Source: Pelomonas sp. Root1237 (GTDB lineage: Bacteria > Pseudomonadota > Gammaproteobacteria > Burkholderiales > Burkholderiaceae_C). From it: a stretch of 64,000 nucleotides of DNA. Positions 8,654 to 17,554 of this stretch are shown piece by piece. The stretch is taken from contig NZ_LMDK01000001.1 of the NCBI RefSeq assembly GCF_001425055.1, forward strand, positions 509,845 through 573,844, in the 5' to 3' direction. The position numbers and the translations under genes were made by a program. Within the stretch, counting starts at the first letter, position 1, and each line of letters starts with the position of its first letter. Under the pieces are notes generated by a model. That model worked only from the letters and a program-made list of their open reading frames with translations. It ran no database searches and had not been told where the DNA came from.

Positions 8654-9703
8654 TCAGCGCTCCAGGAACTCGCGTGCGGCGGCAATGGCGTGATCGACGC
8701 CGGGGGTGTCGACATCGAGATGGGTCACAAAGCGCAGACCGATGAGGCCGGTGGCCAGCACGCCGCGTGACTTCAGGTGCTCCAGCAGGGCCGGCGTGCG
8801 GCCGTCGCTAATCTGGGCAAAGACGATATTCGTCTGCGGTGGCGTGACCGTGACACCCGGCAGCGCGGCCAGGCCCTCGGCCAGGCGCTTGGCCAGCGCG
8901 TGGTCGTCGGCGAGGCGGTCGACGTGATGGGTCAGCGCATGGTCGGCTGCGGCCGCCAGCAGGCCGACCTGGCGCAGGCCGCCGCCGACCATCTTGCGCA
9001 CACGGTGGGCGCGGTCGATCAGCTCGCGCGAGCCCACCAGCATCGAGCCGATGGGCGCGCCCAGGCCCTTGCTGAAGCAGAGGGAGACCGAGTCGAAAGG
9101 GCGGGCCAGGTCGGCCACGCTGCGGCCCGAGGCAACCGCCGCGTTGAAGAGGCGGGCGCCGTCGAGATGCGTGGCCAGGCCACGCGCATGAGCCAGTTCG
9201 CAGGCCGCGTTGGTGTACTGCGTGGACAGCACATTGCCGCTCCAGGTGTTCTCCAGCGCCAGCAGCCGCGTGCGTGCGAAGTGCGGGTCGTCGGGCTTGA
9301 TGGCGGCGGCGATGTCTTCGAGCCTGATCGTGCCGTCGGGCTGGTTGGTCAGGGGCTGGGGCTGGATGCTGCCCAGCACCGCCGCGCCGCCGCCTTCGTA
9401 GCGGTAGGTGTGGGCGAGCTGGCCGACGATGTACTCGTCGCCACGGCCGCAATGGGCCAGCAGGGCGCAGAGGTTGCTCTGCGTGCCGCTTGGCATGAAG
9501 AGAGCGGCCTCCTTGCCGAGCAGGGCGGCGACGCGCTCCTGCAGCGCGTTGACGGTGGGGTCGTCGCCGAAGACGTCGTCGCCAACTTGTGCCGCTGCGA
9601 TCGCTGCGAGCATGGCGGGAGTCGGCTTGGTGACTGTGTCGCTGCGCAGATCCACGACCTTGCCGGTGGCGGCTGCGCCCGATCCGGGCGCGTAGTCGGT
9701 CAT
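8654..9703 (-). CDS. ltaE: low-specificity L-threonine aldolase
   Basis: PLP enzyme that cleaves L-threonine and allo-threonine to glycine and acetaldehyde. 349 residues, fold-type I. It opens with [16 protein letters not shown], the family N-terminal signature, has MPSGTQSNL and HLDGARLFN for PLP and substrate contacts, and the Schiff-base lysine is in [14 protein letters not shown]. It sits inside the trp operon between trpG and trpD, three bases before trpD, and is therefore probably co-transcribed with tryptophan genes. That position is not one I know from standard trp operons. The first dozen residues ([13 protein letters not shown]) are an extension of low complexity. Confidence 0.93.
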   Translation of the reverse strand: MTDYAPGSGAAATGKVVDLRSDTVTKPTPAMLAAIAAAQVGDDVFGDDPTVNALQERVAALLGKEAALFMPSGTQSNLCALLAHCGRGDEYIVGQLAHTYRYEGGGAAVLGSIQPQPLTNQPDGTIRLEDIAAAIKPDDPHFARTRLLALENTWSGNVLSTQYTNAACELAHARGLATHLDGARLFNAAVASGRSVADLARPFDSVSLCFSKGLGAPIGSMLVGSRELIDRAHRVRKMVGGGLRQVGLLAAAADHALTHHVDRLADDHALAKRLAEGLAALPGVTVTPPQTNIVFAQISDGRTPALLEHLKSRGVLATGLIGLRFVTHLDVDTPGVDHAIAAAREFLER

Positions 9704-9744
9704 TGGTGCACCCTTCGCGCTTCGCGCTGTCCCGCCACGCGGGA

Positions 9745-9777
9745 ATGAGCCCCTTCGGGCGGCCGTGCGGGGCTCAT
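9745..9777 (-). promoter_or_regulatory. hairpin at the trpG stop codon, in the trpG-ltaE spacer
   Basis: Perfect 9-base arms ATGAGCCCC and GGGGCTCAT with a 15-base loop; the arm nearest trpG includes its TGA stop. A second small stem (CCCGC-CAC-GCGGG) lies just downstream in the 70-base spacer. There is no T-run, so full termination is unlikely. It may protect the trpEG message from 3' decay or lower ltaE-trpDC expression; this is inference. Confidence 0.45.
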
Positions 9778-10358
9778 GCCTTCAACTCCAGGAAGTTGCG
9801 CAGCATCGCGTGCCCATGCTCGCTGAGGATGGACTCGGGGTGGAACTGCACGCCCTCGCACGGCGTGGCCGTGCCGGCCAGTTCGCGGTGGCGCACGCCC
9901 ATGATCTCGCCATCCTCGCTGCGCGAGGTGATCTCCAGCACCGCCGGGCAGCTCGCTTCCTCGATGACGAGGGAGTGGTAGCGGATCACCGAGAAATCCT
10001 TGGGCAGGCCGGTGTAGACACCGCGGCCATCGGTCGTGATCGTGCTGGCCTTGCCGTGCATCTGGCGCTGGGCCCGGATGATCTTGCCGCCCAGGGCCTG
10101 GCCCATGGACTGGTGGCCCAGGCACACGCCCAGCAGCGGCTTCTTGCCGATGAAATGCTGGATGGCTTCCACGCAGACGCCGGCTTCGTTGGGCGTGCAG
10201 GGGCCGGGCGAGAACACGATATGAGCCGGGTCCAGCGCCGCCATCTCGGCCACGGTGATCTCGTCGTTGCGCACCACCTTCACGTCCGCGCCCAGTTCAC
10301 CGAAGTACTGGACGAGGTTGAAGGTGAAGCTGTCGTAGTTGTCGATCATCAGCAGCAT
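9774..10358 (-). CDS. trpG: anthranilate synthase component II, glutamine amidotransferase subunit
   Basis: Supplies ammonia from glutamine to TrpE for anthranilate formation. 194 residues, class-I amidotransferase: the nucleophile is Cys79 in [10 protein letters not shown] and the catalytic His-Glu pair is in VQFHPESIL. The [10 protein letters not shown] loop is also typical. The ATG at 10358 has a GGGAG Shine-Dalgarno and gives the usual [14 protein letters not shown] start; a longer in-frame reading upstream would run back through the spacer into trpE. 76 bases separate it from trpE. Confidence 0.97.
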   Translation of the reverse strand: MLLMIDNYDSFTFNLVQYFGELGADVKVVRNDEITVAEMAALDPAHIVFSPGPCTPNEAGVCVEAIQHFIGKKPLLGVCLGHQSMGQALGGKIIRAQRQMHGKASTITTDGRGVYTGLPKDFSVIRYHSLVIEEASCPAVLEITSRSEDGEIMGVRHRELAGTATPCEGVQFHPESILSEHGHAMLRNFLELKA

Positions 10359-10434
10359 TTGGACTCCCGCCGGGCCGCCCCAAGGGAGGCCATCCCCCTT
10401 GGGGGGCAGTGAACGAAGTGAACGTGGGGGCTCA
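10359..10434 (-). repeat. trpE-trpG spacer with G/C hairpin of an interspersed repeat type
   Basis: The spacer holds an inverted repeat with arms CCCCAAGGG (10378-10386) and CCCTTGGGG (10396-10404), next to a short direct repeat GTGAAC-GAA-GTGAAC. From memory, very similar spacer sequences (GAGCCCCCACG..TTCACTTCGTTCAC..CCCCAAGGGGG) recur between genes in many Burkholderiales, so this looks like a genome-wide repeat. I cannot confirm copy number here. Confidence 0.5.
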
Positions 10435-11922
10435 TCAAAATCCCTCCTCGACGAGTTCGGCGGCGCGCAGCAGAGCGCGTGCCTTCGCCTCAGTCTCTTG
10501 CCACTCCAGTTCGGGTACCGAGTCTGCGACGACGCCGGCCGCCGCCTGCACATAGAGCATGCCGTTCTTGATGATGCCGGTGCGGATGGCGATGGCCAGG
10601 TCCATGTCGCCGGCAAAGCTCAGATAACCGCAGGCGCCGCCGTAGATGCCGCGTTGCACGGGCTCCAGTTCGTCGATCAGCTCCATGGCCCTCACCTTGG
10701 GCGCGCCGGTCAGCGTGCCGGCAGGGAAGGTGGCCTTCAGCACATCGAGCTGGCCGACCTCGGGTCGCAGCACACCCTCGACGTTCGAGACGATGTGCAT
10801 CACATGCGAGTAACGCTCCACGGCAAAGGACTGCGTCACCTTGACGCTGCCAACGCGGGCGATGCGGCCGATGTCGTTGCGCGCCAGGTCGATCAGCATC
10901 AGGTGCTCGGCGCGCTCCTTGGGGTCGGCCTGCAGTTCGGCTTCCAGTTCCAGGTCGCGCTCCACCGTCGCGCCGCGCGGGCGCGTGCCGGCCAGCGGGC
11001 GGATCGTGACCTTGCGGCTGCCGTCGCCGACATGTTCTTCACGCACGAGGATCTCGGGGCTGGCGCCGACGATCTGGAAGTCGCCCAGATCGTAGAAGTA
11101 CATATAGGGGCTGGGATTCAGCGCCCGCAGCGCGCGGTACAGCGCGATCGGCTCGGCCTTGTAGGGCTTGGAGATACGCTGGCCCACCTGCACCTGCATC
11201 AGGTCGCCGGCGGCGATGTATTCCTTGGCCTTGGCGACGGCTTCCAGGTAGTCGGCCTTGGCGAAGCCGCGCGTGACTGGGTGGGCTTCACCGCGCGGCA
11301 CACGGGGCACGCTGACGCTGTAGGTCAGCTTGTCGCGCAGCTGCGACAGCTTCTTCTTGGCGCGGAAATAGGCCTCCGGCTGGCGCGGGTCGGCCCAGAC
11401 GATGAGGTACAGGCGCCCGGAGAGGTTGTCGATGACGGCGACTTCCTCGGACAGCAGCAGCAGGATGTCCGGCGTGCCCAGGCTCTCGCCTGCGTGATCG
11501 CGGTCCAGGCGCTTCTCGATGGCGCGCACGGCCTCGTAGCCGAAGTAGCCGGCCAGGCCGCCGCAAAAGCGCGGCAGACCCGTCGGGATCTTGGGCTTGA
11601 TGCGTTCCTGGTAGGCGGCGATGAAGTCCAGCGGGTTGCCTTCGTGCGTCTCGACGATGGCGCCGTCGGTGACGACTTCGCAGAGCTGGCCCGTTGCGCG
11701 GATCAGCGTGCGGGCCGGCAGGCCGATGAAGGAGTAGCGCCCGAAGCGCTCGCCGCCGACGACGGACTCCAGCAGGAAGCTGTTGCGGCCCTGGCCGGAG
11801 CCGGCGCAGAGCTTGAGGTACAGGGACAGCGGGGTTTCGAGATCCGCAAAGGCCTCGCTGATCAGCGGGATGCGGTTGTAGCCCTCGGCAGCGAGGCTCT
11901 GGAATTCAAGTTCGGTGATCAC
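10435..11922 (-). CDS. trpE: anthranilate synthase component I
   Basis: Converts chorismate to anthranilate with ammonia from TrpG; first committed step of tryptophan synthesis. About 495 residues. The N-terminal region has the tryptophan feedback motif LLES (around [11 protein letters not shown]). The C-terminal chorismate-binding domain has [40 protein letters not shown] and [12 protein letters not shown] prefer the GTG at 11922, which has AAGG seven bases upstream and gives the common [10 protein letters not shown] start; a TTG at 11928 is also open. Upstream lies a Trp-rich leader peptide and attenuator. Confidence 0.96.
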   Translation of the reverse strand: MITELEFQSLAAEGYNRIPLISEAFADLETPLSLYLKLCAGSGQGRNSFLLESVVGGERFGRYSFIGLPARTLIRATGQLCEVVTDGAIVETHEGNPLDFIAAYQERIKPKIPTGLPRFCGGLAGYFGYEAVRAIEKRLDRDHAGESLGTPDILLLLSEEVAVIDNLSGRLYLIVWADPRQPEAYFRAKKKLSQLRDKLTYSVSVPRVPRGEAHPVTRGFAKADYLEAVAKAKEYIAAGDLMQVQVGQRISKPYKAEPIALYRALRALNPSPYMYFYDLGDFQIVGASPEILVREEHVGDGSRKVTIRPLAGTRPRGATVERDLELEAELQADPKERAEHLMLIDLARNDIGRIARVGSVKVTQSFAVERYSHVMHIVSNVEGVLRPEVGQLDVLKATFPAGTLTGAPKVRAMELIDELEPVQRGIYGGACGYLSFAGDMDLAIAIRTGIIKNGMLYVQAAAGVVADSVPELEWQETEAKARALLRAAELVEEGF

Positions 11923-11989
11923 GGTCAAACCTTGAAAAGACAGTTTTCAGGGCTTGGCGTGCAGCCCGATGGAGAACGGGCAACGCGAG

Positions 11990-12010
11990 AAAAAGCGCGT
12001 CAGGGCGCGC
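11990..12010 (-). terminator. attenuator-like intrinsic terminator of the trp operon
   Basis: On the minus strand, starting 9 bases after the leader-peptide stop codon, GCGCG-CCCTGA-CGCGC forms a five-pair GC stem followed at once by TTTTT, then CTCGCG. About 70 bases remain to trpE. A competing pairing exists: GCGTC in the leader's Trp-codon stretch can pair with GACGC inside the terminator, and CTTGGCG (12008-12014) can pair with CGCCAAG (11953-11959). These are the parts expected of a classical trp attenuator; the fold has not been computed. Confidence 0.6.
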
Positions 12011-12019
12011 CAAGCAGCA

Positions 12020-12100
12020 TCAGTCGGCGGTGAACCAGCGACGCCAGGGCCAGGCTCCCCGGTCGCTCGACCCCGTGATGTACTTCCGCGTGATGAACAT
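12020..12100 (-). CDS. trpL: trp operon leader peptide, 26 residues with three Trp codons
   Basis: The reading frame begins MFITRKYITGSS and continues to a core reading WPWRRWF, then stops with TGA. Trp codons fall at residues 17, 19 and 22 of 26, a striking density, and the frame ends just before a GC hairpin with a T-run, upstream of trpE. In classical attenuation, ribosome stalling at Trp codons when tryptophan is scarce prevents the terminator from forming. No Shine-Dalgarno is visible; a -10-like TACACT ends only nine bases before the ATG, so translation may be leaderless. No earlier in-frame start exists because of a TGA upstream. Confidence 0.65.
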   Translation of the reverse strand: MFITRKYITGSSDRGAWPWRRWFTAD

Positions 12101-12109
12101 GATCGGATC

Positions 12110-12139
12110 AGTGTATCAGCGGGTCTTTGAGCCTGACAC
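12110..12139 (-). promoter_or_regulatory. candidate trp operon promoter
   Basis: On the minus strand, GTGTCA (12134-12139, 4 of 6 to TTGACA) lies 18 bases before TACACT (12110-12115, 4 of 6 to TATAAT). Transcription would begin about three bases before the leader-peptide ATG. The match is moderate, and no TrpR-type operator is recognisable. Confidence 0.4.
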
Positions 12140-12194
12140 GCCATACTTCGGTTCACGAAGATGCCGCCATCGCGGCACAGCAACGGAGCGAGAC

Positions 12195-12797
12195 ATGCGC
12201 GCATTCATCGTCGCGGCCCTGGTGGCCGTGGGCAGTCTGAGCGGGGGGAGCGCCTGGGCCGAGACGGTCGAGGTGGCCAACGTGAAGTACGAGACGGCCA
12301 TGGACCTGGCGGGCCAGAAGCTGGTCCTCAACGGCGCCGGCGTGCGCTACAAGTTTGTCGTCAAGGTCTACACGGCGGGCCTGTACCTGACGCACAAGGT
12401 CAGCACGACGCCCGAGGTGCTCGCGGCGCCCGGCCCCAAGCGCATCCATATCCAGATGTTGCGCGAGATCGACGGCAACGAACTCGGCAAGCTTTTCACC
12501 AAGGGCATGGAAGCCAACGCGCCGCGCGACGAGTTCGTCAAGTCCATCAATGGCGTGCTCAAGTTGAGCGAAGTCTTCGCCAGCCGCAAGCAGCTCAACA
12601 GCGGCGACAACTTCACGGTCGACTATGTGCCCGGGCTCGGGTCGACGCTGCTGGTCAACGGCAAGTCGCTGTTGAGCGAGCCGATCAAGGAGCCCGAGTT
12701 CTTCACCGCGCTGCTGCGCATCTGGCTGGGCGACAAGCCGGCCGACGATGCGCTGAAAGAAGCCCTGCTCGGCATCAAGCGCGAACGCCGCCGCTGA
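12195..12797 (+). CDS. exported chalcone-isomerase-like protein
   Basis: 200 residues. A signal peptide (MRAFIVAALVAVGSLSGGSAWA) is followed by a mature domain starting ETVEVANVKYE. The segment GAGVRYKFVVKVYTAGLYL and the later IHIQMLREIDGNELGKLFTKGM match the bacterial chalcone-isomerase-like family, whose members are probably lipid-binding periplasmic proteins and not flavonoid enzymes. The ATG at 12195 has GGAG upstream and gives a clean signal peptide. It is transcribed divergently from trpL and ends before a hairpin array. Function is unknown. Confidence 0.85.
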   Translation: MRAFIVAALVAVGSLSGGSAWAETVEVANVKYETAMDLAGQKLVLNGAGVRYKFVVKVYTAGLYLTHKVSTTPEVLAAPGPKRIHIQMLREIDGNELGKLFTKGMEANAPRDEFVKSINGVLKLSEVFASRKQLNSGDNFTVDYVPGLGSTLLVNGKSLLSEPIKEPEFFTALLRIWLGDKPADDALKEALLGIKRERRR

Positions 12798-12813
12798 AAC
12801 GGAGCCCCGCGCC

Positions 12814-12940
12814 CAAGCTCGCCACGCTGAACGCGGGCGAGCTTGAGCGGCCCCCCGAGGGGGCGCCGATGCTCGCGGCATCGAGCCGCGAGCACATCGG
12901 CAATCGGGCCGGCTTGGGAGCGGCCCGGCGCTCGGCCCGT
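12814..12940 (+). repeat. composite hairpin repeat, copy A (3' of the chalcone-isomerase-like gene)
   Basis: Begins 17 bases after the stop codon at 12797. It contains a stem of 10-base arms CAAGCTCGCC/GGCGAGCTTG around a loop with CGCTGAACGCG, a C/G stem (CCCCCCGAGGGGG), a stem GCTCGCGGC/GCCGCGAGC (12871-12893) and a stem CGGGCC/GGCCCG. The same modules recur at 22334-22451 and 54499-54715 on the other strand. In all three copies the element follows a stop codon in the same polarity, suggesting a 3'-UTR structure. Confidence 0.7.
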
Positions 12941-12960
12941 AGGCAGACGATGGGCCTCAG

Positions 12961-13608
12961 TCAGCCGAACTGGATATCGTCGAGCCGGCCCAGATGCTGC
13001 AGGGCCGGCACGGCGCGGATGTCCTCGCCATGGTTGTAGCCGTAGGTCATCAGCACCAGCGGGCAGCCGGCCGCGCGCGCGGCCTCGGCGTCGTTGCGTG
13101 AGTCGCCCACCATCCAGGTGGCCGCGGGCGGCGTGCCCAACGCCTCGCAGGTCTTGAGCAACGGCAGCGGATCGGGCTTCTTGCGCGCGAAGTCGTCGCC
13201 GCCGAAGACGTGGGTGAAGTAACCATCCAGCCCCTTGCGCCTGAGCAGTTCGCGCGCCGGCGCGCCCGGCTTGTTGGTCAGCACGGCCAGCGGCAGGCCC
13301 AGCGCTCGCAGTGCTTCCAACCCTTCGACGACGCCCGCGTAGACCGTTGCATGCTCGCCATTCAGGCCGGCGTAGTGCTGCTGGTAGAGCGGCCAGGCTT
13401 GCTCGAACAGCGCCGGCGCGCCGCCCACCTCGGCCAGCGTCGTGCGCACCAGGTGCTCGCTGCCGCGGCCGATGGTGTGCTCGACGAAGGCCGACGTGAC
13501 CGGTGGCAGGCCGAGATCGGCCAGCACGCGGCCCAGCACGGCAACGAAGTCGCCCAGCGTGTCGATAAGGGTGCCGTCCAGGTCGAGGATGAGGGCTTGA
13601 GGTTTCAT
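12961..13608 (-). CDS. gph: phosphoglycolate phosphatase, HAD family
   Basis: Dephosphorylates 2-phosphoglycolate formed in DNA repair and oxygenation side reactions. 215 residues. HAD motif I is [10 protein letters not shown] (nucleophile Asp9, acid/base Asp11); motif II is around AVLTNKPG; motif III/IV is KKPDPLPLL with later [17 protein letters not shown] helical cap lies between about residues 15 and 85. Its ATG overlaps the upstream aminotransferase stop by four bases. gph near trpE is a familiar neighbourhood in Burkholderiales. The exact substrate in the Gph-like group is inferred. Confidence 0.9.
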   Translation of the reverse strand: MKPQALILDLDGTLIDTLGDFVAVLGRVLADLGLPPVTSAFVEHTIGRGSEHLVRTTLAEVGGAPALFEQAWPLYQQHYAGLNGEHATVYAGVVEGLEALRALGLPLAVLTNKPGAPARELLRRKGLDGYFTHVFGGDDFARKKPDPLPLLKTCEALGTPPAATWMVGDSRNDAEAARAAGCPLVLMTYGYNHGEDIRAVPALQHLGRLDDIQFG

Positions 13609-14822
13609 GTTTTCAGCTGGCCATCGGCCTTGAACATCGCCTTGATGCCCCGCACCGCCTGGCGGATGCGCGACTCGTTCTCGATCAGCGCAAAGCGCAC
13701 ATGGCCGTCACCGTGGTCGCCGAAGCCGATGCCGGGCGATACGCAGACCTTGGCCTTCTCCAGCAACTGCTTCGCGAACTCCAGCGAGCCGAGCTCGCGG
13801 TAGGGCTCGGGAATAGGCGCCCAGATGTACATGCTGGCCTTGGGGCAGTCCACCACCCAGCCGGCCTCGATGAGGCCCTTGTAGAGCACGTCGCGGCGGC
13901 GCTGGTAGCTGGCGGTGATGTCCTTGACGCACTGCTGGTCGCCCTCCAGCGCAGCGATGGCGGCGACCTGCAGCGGCGTGAAGGTGCCGTAGTCGTGATA
14001 ACTCTTGATGCGCGCCAGCGCCGCGACGAGATCCGGATTGCCGACCATGAAGCCGACCCGCCAGCCGGCCATGTTGTAGCTCTTGGAGAGCGTGAAGAAC
14101 TCGACCGCCACGTCCTTGGCGCCGGGCACCTGCATGATGGATGGCGCGACGTAGCCGTCGTAGACGATGTCGGCATAGGCCAGGTCATGCACGACGAGGA
14201 TGTCGTGCTTCTTGGCCAGCGCCACGACGCGCTCGAAGAAGGCCAGGTCCACGCACTGCGCCGTCGGGTTGGACGGGAAGCCGAAGACCATCATCTTGGG
14301 CTTGGGATAGCTGCCTCGGATGGTCTTCTCCAGCTCGGCGAAGAAGTCGACCTCGCTGCTGACCGGAATGGCGCGGATGTCGGCGCCGGCAATTACCGCG
14401 CCGTAGATGTGGATGGGGTAGCTCGGGTCCGGCACCAGCACGGTGTCGCCGCGGTCGAGTGTGGCCAGCATCAGATGGGCCAGACCCTCCTTGGAGCCAA
14501 TGGTGACGATGGCTTCGTGGTCGGGGTCGATGGTGACGCCGTAGCGGCGCTCATACCAGTGCGAGATCGCGCGGCGCAGGCGCGGGATGCCCTTGCTGGC
14601 CGAGTAGCCGTGGGTGTCGGGCCGTTGCGAGACTTCGTTGAGCTTGGCGACGATGTGTGCCGGTGTGGCCCCGTCGGGGTTGCCCATGCTCATGTCGATG
14701 ATGTCTTCGCCCCGTCGGCGAGCCGCCAGCTTGAGCTCGGCGGTGATGTTGAAGACGTAGGGTGGGAGACGGTCGATGCGCGCGAAGCGGCGCTTGCCGC
14801 TGGAGGCGGAAGAAGAGGTCAT
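13605..14822 (-). CDS. alaC: class I/II aminotransferase, AlaC type (glutamate-pyruvate)
   Basis: PLP aminotransferase of 405 residues that most resembles AlaC, the main alanine-forming transaminase. It starts [22 protein letters not shown], has MSMGNPDG near residue 45, FPSNPTAQ for cofactor and substrate contacts, and the PLP lysine in [34 protein letters not shown] includes the carboxylate-binding Arg. Overlap of four bases with gph suggests one transcript. LL-diaminopimelate aminotransferases are close relatives, so the substrate is inferred. Confidence 0.88.
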   Translation of the reverse strand: MTSSSASSGKRRFARIDRLPPYVFNITAELKLAARRRGEDIIDMSMGNPDGATPAHIVAKLNEVSQRPDTHGYSASKGIPRLRRAISHWYERRYGVTIDPDHEAIVTIGSKEGLAHLMLATLDRGDTVLVPDPSYPIHIYGAVIAGADIRAIPVSSEVDFFAELEKTIRGSYPKPKMMVFGFPSNPTAQCVDLAFFERVVALAKKHDILVVHDLAYADIVYDGYVAPSIMQVPGAKDVAVEFFTLSKSYNMAGWRVGFMVGNPDLVAALARIKSYHDYGTFTPLQVAAIAALEGDQQCVKDITASYQRRRDVLYKGLIEAGWVVDCPKASMYIWAPIPEPYRELGSLEFAKQLLEKAKVCVSPGIGFGDHGDGHVRFALIENESRIRQAVRGIKAMFKADGQLKT

Positions 14823-14903
14823 TGGCAGTGTTCACGTGAGCGCCCGGAACCGTCCGAGCGACGTGGGCGGCGTGGCGCCGCACCGCGGGCGACTCTAGCG
14901 CAC

Positions 14904-14909
14904 TAAGCT
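14904..14909 (+). promoter_or_regulatory. putative -10 element of the hydrolase gene
   Basis: TAAGCT ends seven bases before the ATG at 14917, with no Shine-Dalgarno, as expected for a leaderless mRNA. Weak evidence alone. Confidence 0.3.
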
Positions 14910-14916
14910 GGTGACC

Positions 14917-15609
14917 ATGAGCACGCCTGAGTCCCTCACGCTGACCGTTGACGATCAAACCACGGTCTCGGCCTTGTGGCTGCAGCCGCCACAGCCGCGT
15001 GCGACCTATGTGTTCGCCCACGGCGCAGGTGCCGGCATGCACCACAGCTTCATGGCGGCGTTGTCACAGGCCCTGTTCGACGCGTCGGTGGCGACCCTGC
15101 GCTATCAGTTCCCCTACATGGAGCGCGGCTCCAAGCGCCCCGACTCGCCCGCTGTGGCGCACGCCGCCGTTCGCGCTGCGGTGGCAGAGGCGCGCCAGCG
15201 GTTGCCCGACACACCGCTGTTCGCGGGCGGCAAATCCTTCGGCGGCCGCATGACCTCGCAGGCCCAGGCGGCCGAGGCGATGCCGGGTGTGCGTGGGCTG
15301 GTGTTCGTCGGCTTTCCCTTGCACCCGGCTGGCAAACCGGCCATTGACCGGGCGGCGCACTTGGCGCAGGTCGCCGTACCGATGCTGTTCCTGCAGGGCA
15401 CGCGGGACGAGCTGGCCGACCTGGCCTTGCTGCGGGGCGTTGTCCAGGGCCTGGGCGACCCAGCCACGCTGCATCTCGAGGATGATGCGGACCACGCCTT
15501 CCATGTCCGGGCCCGCAGCGGGCGCAACGACGCGCAGGTGGTGCTGGCCTTGGCAGCGGCGATGGCGGCATGGTGCCTAGCGCAAGCCCCTGGGGCGCGC
15601 GGCGGGTGA
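14917..15609 (+). CDS. small alpha/beta hydrolase, dienelactone-hydrolase-like
   Basis: 230 residues. The oxyanion region is VFAHGAGAGMHHSF, the nucleophile elbow is GGKSFGGRM (Ser in GxSxG), the acid is in FLQGTRDELAD, and the catalytic His is in DADHAFHV. This combination is typical of the KAT8-regulator/dienelactone-hydrolase-like group of unknown substrate. The triad is intact, unlike the hydrolase-like protein at 4023-4808. I use the ATG at 14917; a GTG two codons earlier is possible. It is divergent from alaC, with 94 bases between them. Confidence 0.88.
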   Translation: MSTPESLTLTVDDQTTVSALWLQPPQPRATYVFAHGAGAGMHHSFMAALSQALFDASVATLRYQFPYMERGSKRPDSPAVAHAAVRAAVAEARQRLPDTPLFAGGKSFGGRMTSQAQAAEAMPGVRGLVFVGFPLHPAGKPAIDRAAHLAQVAVPMLFLQGTRDELADLALLRGVVQGLGDPATLHLEDDADHAFHVRARSGRNDAQVVLALAAAMAAWCLAQAPGARGG

Positions 15610-15614
15610 CTTCC

Positions 15615-15620
15615 TAGAAT
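15615..15620 (+). promoter_or_regulatory. putative -10 element of psuK
   Basis: CCTAGAAT: the hexamer TAGAAT (5 of 6 to consensus) ends six bases before the psuK ATG, with no Shine-Dalgarno. This spacing would place the transcript start at or next to the start codon. Confidence 0.4.
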
Positions 15621-15626
15621 CGGGCA

Positions 15627-16535
15627 ATGAACACCTCCGCCGCCCCCATTGCCTGCATCGGCGGCCTCAATATCGACCGCAAGCTCAGGCTGCTGTCCAA
15701 CTCCCTGCACGGGTCGTCCAACCCGTGCGAGTCACATGAAACTCCTGGCGGCGTCGTGCGCAACGTCGCCGAGAACCTGGCGCGGCTGGGCCTGCCCGTC
15801 GCGCTGGTTGCCGCGGTGGGCGACGACGCCGGCGGGCGCATGCTGCTTGAGCAGGCCGCGCAGGTCGGCATCGACACGCGCGCCGTCATCCGGCTGCGCC
15901 GCCACGCCAGCGACAGCTACACCGCGGTGCTCGCGCCAGACGGCAGCCTGGAACTCGGCCTGGCGTCGATGCCGCTCGTCGAGAGCCTGAACCCCTGGGC
16001 GCTGGCGGCCAGCAAAGCCTTGCGCGCCGGGGCCGCCCTCGTCGTGGCCGACGGCAACCTGCCCACCGACGCCTGGCCCTTGCTGCTCGGCGAGGCGCGC
16101 GCCAGCGGCATCCCATTGGTGGGCGTGGCGGTGTCCGAAGCCAAGATGGAAAGACTGCCAGAGCGCCTGGACGGCCTGCACCTGCTCGTCATGAATGCCG
16201 GTGAACTGGCCACCATCGCGGCAGACGCGAACGAGGCCTTCGATGCATTGCACGCACGCGGCGTCGGCTGCGTGCTGGTCTCCAAGGGCGCCGACGGCTT
16301 GCTGCTCAGCACGCCGGGCCGCGCACCACGCCACTGGCCGGCGCCGCAGGTGCATGTCGTGGACGTGACCGGCGCTGGCGACGCACTCTCGGCCGGCGTC
16401 TGTGCCTCGCTGCTGCGCGCGCCCGACGACTTCGACGCCGCCGCCCGCCTGGGCCTGGACCTCGCTGCACTGACGCTGCAGACCGAGGACAGCGTCCACC
16501 CCGAACTGACCCCCCGCTTTCTAGAAGAACGATAG
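15627..16535 (+). CDS. psuK: pseudouridine kinase, PfkB family
   Basis: Phosphorylates pseudouridine to pseudouridine 5'-phosphate for nucleoside recycling. 302 residues, PfkB/ribokinase fold: N-terminal ACIGGLNIDRK, substrate-binding ETPGGVVRNVAENLARLG, and the anion-hole/catalytic motif DVTGAGDALSAG near residue 250. The specific assignment rests on the next gene, psuG, three bases downstream, which encodes the enzyme acting on the product. No pseudouridine transporter is next to them. The preceding gene stops 17 bases before the ATG. Confidence 0.9.
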   Translation: MNTSAAPIACIGGLNIDRKLRLLSNSLHGSSNPCESHETPGGVVRNVAENLARLGLPVALVAAVGDDAGGRMLLEQAAQVGIDTRAVIRLRRHASDSYTAVLAPDGSLELGLASMPLVESLNPWALAASKALRAGAALVVADGNLPTDAWPLLLGEARASGIPLVGVAVSEAKMERLPERLDGLHLLVMNAGELATIAADANEAFDALHARGVGCVLVSKGADGLLLSTPGRAPRHWPAPQVHVVDVTGAGDALSAGVCASLLRAPDDFDAAARLGLDLAALTLQTEDSVHPELTPRFLEER

Positions 16536-16538
16536 AAG

Positions 16539-17447
<909 letters not shown>

Positions 17448-17554
17448 AAGCGAAAAACGCGCAAGCTGGTGGTGGCCAGCAAACTGCGAGCAAAACAGGC
17501 CGGTTAAGCTGATCTGTTTCCTGAGTCAATCCCCATTACTTTCAGCAGGCTTGC

